Source: JBOHTO01 sp050733695
GTDB taxonomy: Bacteria > Gemmatimonadota > Gemmatimonadetes > Gemmatimonadales > Gemmatimonadaceae
DNA length: 37,150 nucleotides
NCBI GenBank assembly: GCA_050733695.1
Contig: JBOHTO010000003.1
Span: 1-37,150, forward strand
Reading direction: 5' to 3'
The translations under genes were made by a program, and so were the position numbers. A model generated the notes under the pieces. That model searched no databases. It was not told the origin of the DNA and saw nothing but the letters and a program-made list of their open reading frames with translations. The number at the start of each line of letters is the position of its first letter. Position 1 is the first letter of the stretch. Positions 24,573 through 32,270 of the stretch are shown one piece after another.

Positions 24573-25314
24573 CGCGGCGCGCCTCGGCGCGGTGCGCGTG
24601 GTGCTGTACGAGCCACAGGACCACGTGAACATTGCGGCGACCGTACGCGCAATGAAGAACATGGGGATGGGCGAGCTCGTCCTCGTTCGGCCGGTCGAAT
24701 ACGACCCCGTGCGACTCGATGGAATCGCGCACGGAACCATGGACCTGATCGAGCACATCCGCCACGCCGGCGATCTCGACGAGGCGTTGCGCGATTGCGT
24801 ACGTGTAGCCGGGTTCACGGCTCGCCGGCGCGCGGCGAAGCGCGAGGTGACGGGGCCGCGCGAGGCGGCGACCGATCTGCTTGCGCACGCGACGTCGGGT
24901 CGCGTGGCGTTGCTCTTCGGACGGGAAGACAGCGGGCTGCCCAACGACGCGCTGGACCGGGCGAGCCTGGTCGTGACGATCCCGACGACGGAGCATTCAT
25001 CGCTCAACCTTGCGCAGGCGGTGCTCGTCGCGCTGTACGAGCTTCACGTAGCGGCCGCGGACGCCACACGCGTTCTCGCGCCGCCGCGCAAGAACGCCCC
25101 GCCGTCGACCACCGAGGCATACGAACAGTTCTTCGCCGACGCGGAGCGCGCGCTCGATTGCATCCACTTCTTCAAGACGAGGCACGTCGAGCACATCATG
25201 CGTACCGTGCGCTCGCTCGCGTTCAGGGCATCGCCGGATGCGCGCGAGATGCAGCTCATCCGGGCCATGGCGCTCGAAGTCGTTCGCTACTTCGAACGTA
25301 CCGGACGCCCTTGA
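24565..25314 (+). CDS. trmJ: TrmJ-type SPOUT RNA 2'-O-methyltransferase
   Basis: The 249-residue protein has the three knot-forming motifs of TrmH/SpoU methyltransferases: VNIAATVRAMKNMGMGELVLV near the N-terminus, VALLFGREDSGLPNDAL in the middle and PTTEHSSLNLAQAVLVALYEL. The arrangement and the C-terminal helical tail (FFKTRHVEHIMRTVRSLAFRA) match TrmJ, which methylates the ribose at position 32 of tRNAs using S-adenosylmethionine. The ATG overlaps the end of the heparinase-like gene by 8 bases. A housekeeping RNA modification gene inside an otherwise catabolic gene set is unexpected; co-transcription is inferred only from spacing. A related rRNA-targeting SPOUT enzyme is the alternative. 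Confidence 0.9.
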   Translation: MSDAARLGAVRVVLYEPQDHVNIAATVRAMKNMGMGELVLVRPVEYDPVRLDGIAHGTMDLIEHIRHAGDLDEALRDCVRVAGFTARRRAAKREVTGPREAATDLLAHATSGRVALLFGREDSGLPNDALDRASLVVTIPTTEHSSLNLAQAVLVALYELHVAAADATRVLAPPRKNAPPSTTEAYEQFFADAERALDCIHFFKTRHVEHIMRTVRSLAFRASPDAREMQLIRAMALEVVRYFERTGRP

Positions 25315-25345
25315 CGGCCGCGGCCGGCCCCGGCTTCTTCACGTG

Positions 25346-26749
25346 ATGCTATTCAGGCGATCGAGGAGAACAACCGGCAGCGGTGACGATCCCGGCGCTC
25401 GCGCCACAGCCGGCGATGACGTCGCGACATTCGAGGAAGGTCCCGAGGCGCCGGATGATGAGAGGGAAGGCGATATCGCGCCGGAAAGCGAGGAACGCAG
25501 CGCCGACGATTCCTGGCGCGCGCGAGCCGCGGTGGTCATTCCGGGGGGCGCGTCCACGGGTAGCAAGCGGCCGTCTGCCATGTACGGTGAATCCGAGAGC
25601 GGAGAGGGCGAAGGACGGGACGCGGATGGCCCCGATCGCGATGACGAGGTGAGTGGCCCAACCCACTTCGTGAGCGCCAGCGGCTGCGCGATCACGACCG
25701 CGGGCGGCGATACGCTGATCGATTGCACGATGGCGCTGGGCGCGGTGGCCATCGGCTACGGGGACAGGCTCGTCGCGCACAGCGTGGGTGAGGCCGCGCT
25801 GCAAGGGAATATCGCCGGATTGAGCCACGTACGTGAGGTCTCCGTGGCCGAGCGCCTCTGCGAGGTCATCCCCTGCGCGGAATCGGTACTATTTCTCAAA
25901 ACGGGAGCGGAGGGCGTCGCGGCGGCTGTCCGCATCGCGCGCGTGCAGACGGGCCGCGAACACGTGATCGGCTGCGGCTACTTCGGCTGGCTCGACTGGT
26001 CCAGCGCGGAGCCCGGTGTTCCCACGCCGGTGCGTTCCACGTACACGAAGCTGCCGTTCGATGACGTCGCCGCTCTCGATCGCGCAGTCAGCGAGGCCGG
26101 AGATCGGCTCGCGGCGATCGTGCTCGAACCCGTGATCGAGCGTTTGCCGTCGACGGAATGGATAGCGGCTGCCCGCGCTCACTGCGATCGCGTCGGCGCA
26201 GTGCTCATCTTCGATGAGATCAAGACGGGCTTCAGGCTGCGCACGGGTGGCTATCAGGAACTCTCCGGCGTGCAACCCGACCTGTCCGTGTTCGGCAAGG
26301 CGCTGGCAAACGGCTTTCCGCTCGCGGCCGTGGTGGGGCAGAGGGATGTGATGGACGCAGCGCGCAGGACATGGATATCCTCGACACTGGCGAGCGAGGG
26401 AAGCGCACTCGCGGCGGCGGCGGCCGTGCTCGAATGGCACGAGCGCGCCGATGTGTGCGAATCACTCTGGAGCATCGGCGCAGACCTGCGGGCAGGCGTC
26501 GCAACGGCGATCGAAGCGAGCGGCCTGCCAGGGGTTGCGGTGGACGGCATCGATCCCATGTGGTTGATCCGCTTCGATGATCCCGGGGTCGAGCGCCGGT
26601 TCCTCCGGCTCGCGCTTCGCGAAGGCGTTCTGTTCAAGCGCGGTGCGTACAACTTCGCATCTCTTTCGCACGAGGACGACAGCATTCTCCAGGTCGAGCG
26701 CGCTGCGAGTACCGCGCTGGTCGAGCTGCGGCGGGAGACGCGCGATTGA
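25346..26749 (+). CDS. Class-III PLP aminotransferase, HemL-like
   Basis: The start is placed at ATG 25346 (a GTG at 25343 is equally possible), 31 bases after trmJ, giving 467 residues. The fold is that of class-III aminotransferases: VVIPGGASTGSKRP, DTLIDCTMALGAVAIGY, FLKTGAEGVAAAVRIAR, VLEPVIERLP, LIFDEIKTGFRLRTGGYQ, and the PLP lysine Lys318 in VFGKALANGFPLAAV. It resembles glutamate-1-semialdehyde aminomutase and sugar or amino-acid aminotransferases rather than the true HemL encoded at 9849. Two acidic low-complexity segments are unusual: residues 11-55 in front and residues 82-104 inserted into the normally compact N-terminal lobe. It overlaps the next gene at its stop and belongs to the run that starts with the binding protein. 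Confidence 0.88.
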   Translation: MLFRRSRRTTGSGDDPGARATAGDDVATFEEGPEAPDDEREGDIAPESEERSADDSWRARAAVVIPGGASTGSKRPSAMYGESESGEGEGRDADGPDRDDEVSGPTHFVSASGCAITTAGGDTLIDCTMALGAVAIGYGDRLVAHSVGEAALQGNIAGLSHVREVSVAERLCEVIPCAESVLFLKTGAEGVAAAVRIARVQTGREHVIGCGYFGWLDWSSAEPGVPTPVRSTYTKLPFDDVAALDRAVSEAGDRLAAIVLEPVIERLPSTEWIAAARAHCDRVGAVLIFDEIKTGFRLRTGGYQELSGVQPDLSVFGKALANGFPLAAVVGQRDVMDAARRTWISSTLASEGSALAAAAAVLEWHERADVCESLWSIGADLRAGVATAIEASGLPGVAVDGIDPMWLIRFDDPGVERRFLRLALREGVLFKRGAYNFASLSHEDDSILQVERAASTALVELRRETRD

Positions 26750-26751
26750 GC

Positions 26752-27630
26752 GTGCCGGACCGGAGCACGCGCACACCGCCCGCCAGCGCCAGTGCCGGCC
26801 CCCTCATCGACGTCCACGCGCACTTTTTTCACGCGGCGAGCGGTCGCGCGGACTGGGCAGCGCTGAACGCATCCCGGCTTCGCGCTGGGGATCGCATCGG
26901 GATCACCTGCCACGTGGCGTCGATACTGGGCTCGTGGGGTCGCACATCACCCATCTACTTCCCCTCCCCAGCCGACGTCACGGCCGGCAACGATGCCATG
27001 CTCGCGCTGCAGAACGATGAAGGGGAACGCGTACGCGCCTTTGTGACAGTGAACCCCAATCACACAGACCACGCGCTCGCCGAGGTCGATCGTTGCGCGC
27101 GCGCAGGCGCTGTCGGCGTCAAGCTCGCGGCGAGCCGTCGCGCCGACGATCCGCTCGTCGATCATGTTGCGCGTTCGGCGGCGGAGCGCGGACTCCCTGT
27201 CCTGCACCACATCTGGCAGCATCGCCGGCGCGACTGGCCGTCGCAGGAGGCGTCCGACGGTGTCGAGCTCGGGCGGCTCGCCGAGCGTCACGGTGATGTG
27301 TCGTTCATCCTGGCGCACATCGGAGGTGGCGGCGACTACATGCACACGTTCGCCGCCGTGCGCGATCTCGAGAATGTGTACCTCGATCTCTCGGGCAGCG
27401 GCGTGGACCGCGGCATGCTGGACGAAGCGCTCGAAGCTGTGGGACCGGCACGAATGCTGTGGGGCTCCGACGTGACAATGGAAACCGGCCTCGCCAAGCT
27501 GCGCGCGCTCGAGGTGATCGGACTGGGAGCCCCGGAGCTCGAGGCCATTCGCTGGCGCACGGCGGCGAGGATATTCCCGGCCGGAAGCTTCCCGGCCGTC
27601 GCAATCGCGAGTGCGGCGCGGACGCGATGA
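26752..27630 (+). CDS. Amidohydrolase-2-type TIM-barrel metal hydrolase
   Basis: The 292-residue protein shows the metal site of amidohydrolase-2 enzymes: His22 and His24 in DVHAHFF, a His cluster in LHHIWQH (about 155-160), His189 in LAHIGGGG and Asp240 in LWGSDVTMETG. The family includes decarboxylases and lactone or amide hydrolases. A GTG at 26752 is chosen; a TTG at 26746 overlapping the aminotransferase stop (TTGA) would add two residues. The Ser/Pro/Ala-rich first 17 residues are probably a flexible leader. The stop overlaps the next gene (ATGA), whose product is a related but degenerate barrel. Confidence 0.88.
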   Translation: MPDRSTRTPPASASAGPLIDVHAHFFHAASGRADWAALNASRLRAGDRIGITCHVASILGSWGRTSPIYFPSPADVTAGNDAMLALQNDEGERVRAFVTVNPNHTDHALAEVDRCARAGAVGVKLAASRRADDPLVDHVARSAAERGLPVLHHIWQHRRRDWPSQEASDGVELGRLAERHGDVSFILAHIGGGGDYMHTFAAVRDLENVYLDLSGSGVDRGMLDEALEAVGPARMLWGSDVTMETGLAKLRALEVIGLGAPELEAIRWRTAARIFPAGSFPAVAIASAARTR

Positions 27631-28412
27631 TTCCGGTCGACGTCAACACGTTCATCGGACCGTATCCATTCCGGTACGTCCCGCACCCCGATGCCGACAT
27701 TCTCGTTCGCGTGCTGGACCGCGAAGGGATTGCTTCGGCGTGGGTAGGTCACCTGCCGTCGGCATTCTACCGTGACCCGACGGCGGGCAACAGCGCGCTG
27801 TACACGGCGCTCGCGCCGCATCGGGAGCGACTATCTCCCGTACCCGCGATTCGTCCCGACTGGCCGGCGTGGGAGCGTTCGCTTTCCATCGCGCTGGATG
27901 CGGGGGCGCCGGCCGTGCGCGCGTATCCGCCGCAGTGGGGGCTCGACGCGGGACACCCGACGATGCGGGAACTCGTGCACGCCTGCGCGGAGATGAACAC
28001 AGTCCTCCTGCTCACGGTGCGATTCGAGGATTCCCGCCAGCGGCACCGGATGGACAGCGCTGGTGATCTCACGGGCGCAGCGATTCGCGATATCGCGCGC
28101 GCGCATGAGCGTTCCCGCGTGATCGTCACCTGTGCTGGCGGCGAACTGATCGAGGAAGTGCACTGGGGGCTCACACCGGCCGAACAGGGGCGGCTCTGGT
28201 GGGACATATCGTGGATCTGGGGACCACCGGAGGATCACCTCGCCCTGCTCTTCCGGACGATCGGCTCGGAGCGCTTCGTATTCGGAACAGCGTGGCCGCT
28301 GCGGCTCTCGCAGACACCATCCGCCAATCTCGAGCTCCTCCCGGATGACGTTCGCGGCTCGGCGCTTGCAAACGCGAGCGACATCCTGCGCCCGCCGCTG
28401 CGACGCCGATGA
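27627..28412 (+). CDS. Amidohydrolase-2-fold protein lacking the metal ligands
   Basis: The ATG overlaps the preceding stop and gives 261 residues; the frame to the left is a shadow. The layout parallels the neighbour: DVNTFIGPYPF at the first strand, AVRAYPPQWGLDA in the middle, RVIVTCAGGELIEEV where the partner has LAHIGGGG, and FVFGTAWPLRLS where the partner has LWGSDVT. The two first-strand His residues are Asn7 and Phe9, the fourth-strand His is Cys or Ala, and the catalytic Asp is Ala or Trp. It is therefore unlikely to bind the usual zinc and may be a regulatory or structural partner of the upstream enzyme. The frame is intact, arguing against simple decay. Confidence 0.82.
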   Translation: MIPVDVNTFIGPYPFRYVPHPDADILVRVLDREGIASAWVGHLPSAFYRDPTAGNSALYTALAPHRERLSPVPAIRPDWPAWERSLSIALDAGAPAVRAYPPQWGLDAGHPTMRELVHACAEMNTVLLLTVRFEDSRQRHRMDSAGDLTGAAIRDIARAHERSRVIVTCAGGELIEEVHWGLTPAEQGRLWWDISWIWGPPEDHLALLFRTIGSERFVFGTAWPLRLSQTPSANLELLPDDVRGSALANASDILRPPLRRR

Positions 28413-28490
28413 TCCCTGCCCGCGATGCTGGTGAACGTTCCCCTTGCGGCACGCGCGCCTGCCAATCATTTTTTCGGCCGGCCTTGCGCC

Positions 28491-28508
28491 TTGTGAAAAG
28501 CTTCACAA
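28491..28508. promoter_or_regulatory. Rex-type operator (perfect palindrome) upstream of act
   Basis: TTGTGAAAAGCTTCACAA is a perfect 7+7 inverted repeat with a 4-base spacer, 49 bases before the actA start. It matches the redox-sensor Rex consensus TTGTGAA-N4-TTCACAA at every specified base. It also contains a perfect CRP-type core (TGTGA-N6-TCACA), so a CRP/FNR-family regulator is the alternative. No confident -35/-10 pair was found, but the site lies in the only gap before the operon. Confidence 0.75.
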
Positions 28509-28557
28509 ATACGTTTGCCTCCCACTGCCTGATATCCATGGGATCGCCGGGATCGTG

Positions 28558-29088
28558 ATGACGACGAGGAGCAAGTGGGCGGCGATCCCGGGTCTCCTGG
28601 TCATCGCCGCTGCCGCGACGATTCTCTCGGCCTATAGCGGTGCATCGTCGCAACAGGGCAGGGCGCCCGAGCAGCCGATCGATTTTCCGCACCCCGTGCA
28701 CGCCGGCACCGAGGGAGCCGGCCTGCAGATGAACTGCATCTACTGCCACTTCTCCGCCAACAAGTCGCCCGACGCGGGGATGCCCGCCGTCAGCACCTGC
28801 ATGGGCTGTCACACCGTCGTCGCTACCCAGAGCCCCGAAATCAGGAAGCTCGCTGCCTTTGCGAGCAACGGCCAGCCGATACCCTGGGAGCGCATCCACA
28901 AGGTTCCCGAGTACGTGCACTTCCCGCACGTGCGACACGTGAACGCCGGTGTCACCTGCCAGACCTGCCACGGCGAGGTGCAGACGATGGCCCGCGTGTA
29001 CCAGGCAGAGTCGCTCAACATGGGCTGGTGCGTCAACTGCCACATCGAGCGCAAGGCGCGCTACGACTGCGCCTCCTGCCACTATTAG
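28558..29088 (+). CDS. actA: Alternative complex III pentahaem cytochrome c subunit ActA
   Basis: The product (176 residues from ATG 28558; a GTG three bases earlier is possible) has an N-terminal hydrophobic anchor (about 8-27) and five CxxCH haem-binding motifs: CIYCH, CMGCH, CQTCH, CVNCH and CASCH. Five haems in a cytochrome c7-like fold is the known composition of ActA. FPHPVHAG and FPHVRHVNAG supply distal His ligands. ActA passes electrons from the iron-sulfur subunit ActB toward the periplasmic acceptor. It is the first gene of the operon, directly behind the Rex-like operator, and actB starts 17 bases after its stop. In-frame sequence to 28444 is not conserved. Confidence 0.94.
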   Translation: MTTRSKWAAIPGLLVIAAAATILSAYSGASSQQGRAPEQPIDFPHPVHAGTEGAGLQMNCIYCHFSANKSPDAGMPAVSTCMGCHTVVATQSPEIRKLAAFASNGQPIPWERIHKVPEYVHFPHVRHVNAGVTCQTCHGEVQTMARVYQAESLNMGWCVNCHIERKARYDCASCHY

Positions 29089-29105
29089 AAATCTAGAAAT
29101 CGTTG

Positions 29106-32100
29106 ATGAACGATCGATCGAAGCCGGCAGGGGTCAAGCGCCGCGACTTTCTCAAGGTCATGGGCGCGGGGAGCGCCGTTGCTGCATCCGTCGGGTGCGG
29201 CATCGAGGACCCCGGCACCCTGATTCCGTATCTGGTCTCGCCCGACGGCGCTGTTCCCGGCGTGTCGAACTACTACGCGACCACATGCCGCGAATGCTCC
29301 ACGGGCTGCGGCATTCTCGCCGAGGTGCGCGACGGACGGACCATAAAGCTGGAAGGGAATCCGGCACATCCGGTCAACCGCGGTGCGCTGTGCGCGCGCG
29401 GTCAGGCCGCGGTGCAGGGGCTCTACAATCCGGATCGCATCGGCTCGCCCATGGTCCGGAGGAACGGCGAGCTGGTCGCCACGACGTGGGATGAGGCCAT
29501 GAGTCTCTTCGCCCAGCGACTGAACGAGGCGAGGGCCAGCGGTGTTGCCGCCAACGCCGCGTTCATCAATCAGCATGAGTCCGGTGCGTTCCCCGCGTTT
29601 GTGGATCAATGGCTGGCCGATCACGGAATGCAGCCGCACTATTCGTTTGATGCCGTCGCTGACACCACTGTCATCCGCGCAAACCGCGAAGCCTACGGCG
29701 TTGGCTGGCCGGGACTGCGCTTCGATCAGGCGCGCCTCATCGTCTCCTTCGGCGCCGATTTTCTCGATGGGTGGGGTGCGAGCGTTCCGCAACAGCTCGC
29801 GTTCGCTGACGCGCGTGCGAGGGTGGAGAACGCGCCGCGCTTCATCTACATCGGCGCGCGGCGGTCGCTCACGGGCCTCAACGCCGACGAGTGGATAGCA
29901 GCGCGACCGGGCAGCGAGGGCGCGATCGCACGCGCTCTCCTGGGTGCAGCCGGTGGGGCGGGCGGCGCAGGCGGCGCGTCGTTCGAGGAAGCGGCACGCA
30001 GCAGCGGAGTTGCGGTTGCCACGCTGCAGCGCATCGCACGCGAGATCGCTATCGCTCGGCCGAGCCTCATTCTCGCGGGCTCTGCATCAGGCGGCGCGCC
30101 GGACCTCGCGCGCGACGTCGCGGCCATGAACCACGCCCTCGGCAATGTTGGGTTCACCATCCGCACGGACGAGGAAGTTCCGGGGCTGGATGCAGTTGCC
30201 ACGTTCGGCGAGATGGCAGGTCTGGCGCAGCGGATGGCCGGCGGACAGGTGCCGCTGCTCATGGTTCGCGGCGCGAATCCCGTGTACTCGCTCGCATCGA
30301 CGGGCTTCGCCCGGGCCATGAGCAGCGTGCCCTTCAAGGTGAGCTTCTCCAGTTATCCGGACGAGACTACGCTGCTCTGCGATCTGGTTCTCCCGGATCA
30401 TCACCCGCTGGAATCGTGGGGGCTTGCCGTTCCCGCGCCCGGCGTCATCGGCATGCAGCAGCCGACGATGGAAAAGGTATTCGACACGCGCCCCACAGCC
30501 GACATCCTGCTCGCGGTTGCGAGAGCCGACGCCGGCCTCGCCGCTCGCTATCAGGAGCCCAGCTTTCGCGATTGGGTGATGAATCGGCTGCCCGGCGACA
30601 TGAACGCGTTCACGGAAGCGCTCACGCGTGGGCTGGTTCGCGGAACGCTCCCGATCACCGCGGCCAGTGGCGCTCCAGCGGCGATCGTCGCGCCCGCCGA
30701 ACCATCCGCGACGCCCCTGCAGCCGGTCGATCCGGACGGCGACAGCTTCTACTTCGTCGTGTATCCGTCTCCGGTGCTGGGCGATGGGCGCGGCGCGAAC
30801 AAGCCATGGCTGCAGGAGCTGCCCGACCCCGTGAGCAAGATATGCTGGCAGAGCTGGGTCGAGGTGCATCCGCTGACGGCGGAGCGGCTGGGTATCGAGA
30901 ACGGAGATGTGCTCCGCGTGGAGACCGGAACGGGGGGCATCGAGGCACCGGCATGGGTGTACCCTGGCATTCGCCCCGATACCATCGCCATGGCTCTGGG
31001 CCGCGGCCACGAGGCGTACGGGCGCTACGCCAGCGGCACCGGTGTGAATCCGATGCGCATCCTCTCGCCCGCGCAGGATGCGTCCGGCGGGTTCGTCTGG
31101 TCCTCCACGACCGCGCGGGTTTCGAAGACCGGCGATCACATCCCGCTCGTCACCATCGAGGGTTCCGCGCGCCAGCACGGACGCGGTGTAGCACAGGCGG
31201 TGCTCGTAACCGAGCTGCCGGCGGCGGGCGCGCGGCCGGACACCGGCGAACACGACGAGCACGGCGAGCCCGGCGTCAACCTGCCGCAGAGCGAAGAGTC
31301 GCACGCACTGCCGGGCGCACCGCCGAGCGAGTTTCTCCCGGGTCTCCGCGCGCCCGTGGCGGCCGACGCGCAGGGTGCCTTCGTCGCCGAGAACGCGAAG
31401 ACGAAGGGCATGTACGCGAAGGATCACTGGAGCAACATGGCGAGCCGCCGCTGGGCGATGACGGTCGACCTCGCGCGCTGCACCGGCTGCTCCGCGTGCG
31501 TGACCGCCTGCTACGCCGAGAACAACATCCCGACCGTTGGCGCCGAGTACCAGTCGCGTAACACGCCCGGTGTGCCGACGATGCCGGGCGCGAACATCCT
31601 GCGCAGCCGCGAGATGAGCTGGATCCGCCTGGAGCGCTATTTCGAGGGGGGCGAGAATCCGGTCGACGCGGCCGACGCCGGGACGATCGGCGACTTCGAA
31701 GCGCGCTTCGTCCCGATGCTCTGCCAGCACTGCGGCAATGCGCCGTGCGAGCCGGTATGCCCCGTGTACGCGACCTATCACGCGCCCGACGGTCTCAACG
31801 TGCAGGTGTACAATCGCTGCGTAGGAACACGCTACTGCTCGAACAACTGCCCCTACAAGGTCCGCTACTTCAACTGGTTCGGCTATGGCGAAACCGATCG
31901 GCCGCAGTACGCGTGGCCGTCGCCGCTGCACTGGCAGTTGAACCCCGATGTCACGGTTCGGCAGAAGGGCGTGATGGAGAAGTGCACGTTCTGCGTGCAG
32001 CGCATTCGTGAGGCGGAGAACCGCGCAGCGCTCGAAGATCGAGAGGTGATCGCCGACGAGTTCACGACGTCCTGCGCGCAGGCCTGTCCCTCGCGGGCGA

Positions 32101-32267
32101 TAACATTTGGCGACGCTGCCGATCCGGAGTGGTCGGTGACCCGGACGATCGCCGACCGCCGGGCGTACCATGTTTTCGAGGAGCTCAACACCTTCACGGC
32201 GGTCGTCTACCTGAAGAAGGTCAACCACCCGGCACCGGGCGCGCCAGCCGCGCCCGGGCACGCGTAG
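29106..32267 (+). CDS. actB: Alternative complex III iron-sulfur subunit ActB
   Basis: This 1053-residue protein fuses a molybdopterin-oxidoreductase-like domain to a PsrB/HybA-like iron-sulfur domain, as in known ActB. A twin-arginine motif (RRDFLKV, residues 12-18) followed by Cys31 in SVGCG suggests Tat export and perhaps lipid anchoring. The first domain keeps Cys61-Cys64-Cys68-Cys96 (CRECSTGC ... LCARG). The second, from about 760, has CTGCSACVTAC (792-802), CQHCGNAPCEPVCP (873-886), CVGTRYCSNNCPY and CTFCVQR with CAQACPSRA, enough for four clusters. It lies on the periplasmic side between the quinol-oxidising ActC and ActA. The ATG at 29106 has no visible ribosome-binding site; a TTG precedes it directly. 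Confidence 0.95.
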   Translation: MNDRSKPAGVKRRDFLKVMGAGSAVAASVGCGIEDPGTLIPYLVSPDGAVPGVSNYYATTCRECSTGCGILAEVRDGRTIKLEGNPAHPVNRGALCARGQAAVQGLYNPDRIGSPMVRRNGELVATTWDEAMSLFAQRLNEARASGVAANAAFINQHESGAFPAFVDQWLADHGMQPHYSFDAVADTTVIRANREAYGVGWPGLRFDQARLIVSFGADFLDGWGASVPQQLAFADARARVENAPRFIYIGARRSLTGLNADEWIAARPGSEGAIARALLGAAGGAGGAGGASFEEAARSSGVAVATLQRIAREIAIARPSLILAGSASGGAPDLARDVAAMNHALGNVGFTIRTDEEVPGLDAVATFGEMAGLAQRMAGGQVPLLMVRGANPVYSLASTGFARAMSSVPFKVSFSSYPDETTLLCDLVLPDHHPLESWGLAVPAPGVIGMQQPTMEKVFDTRPTADILLAVARADAGLAARYQEPSFRDWVMNRLPGDMNAFTEALTRGLVRGTLPITAASGAPAAIVAPAEPSATPLQPVDPDGDSFYFVVYPSPVLGDGRGANKPWLQELPDPVSKICWQSWVEVHPLTAERLGIENGDVLRVETGTGGIEAPAWVYPGIRPDTIAMALGRGHEAYGRYASGTGVNPMRILSPAQDASGGFVWSSTTARVSKTGDHIPLVTIEGSARQHGRGVAQAVLVTELPAAGARPDTGEHDEHGEPGVNLPQSEESHALPGAPPSEFLPGLRAPVAADAQGAFVAENAKTKGMYAKDHWSNMASRRWAMTVDLARCTGCSACVTACYAENNIPTVGAEYQSRNTPGVPTMPGANILRSREMSWIRLERYFEGGENPVDAADAGTIGDFEARFVPMLCQHCGNAPCEPVCPVYATYHAPDGLNVQVYNRCVGTRYCSNNCPYKVRYFNWFGYGETDRPQYAWPSPLHWQLNPDVTVRQKGVMEKCTFCVQRIREAENRAALEDREVIADEFTTSCAQACPSRAITFGDAADPEWSVTRTIADRRAYHVFEELNTFTAVVYLKKVNHPAPGAPAAPGHA

Positions 32268-32270
32268 ACC

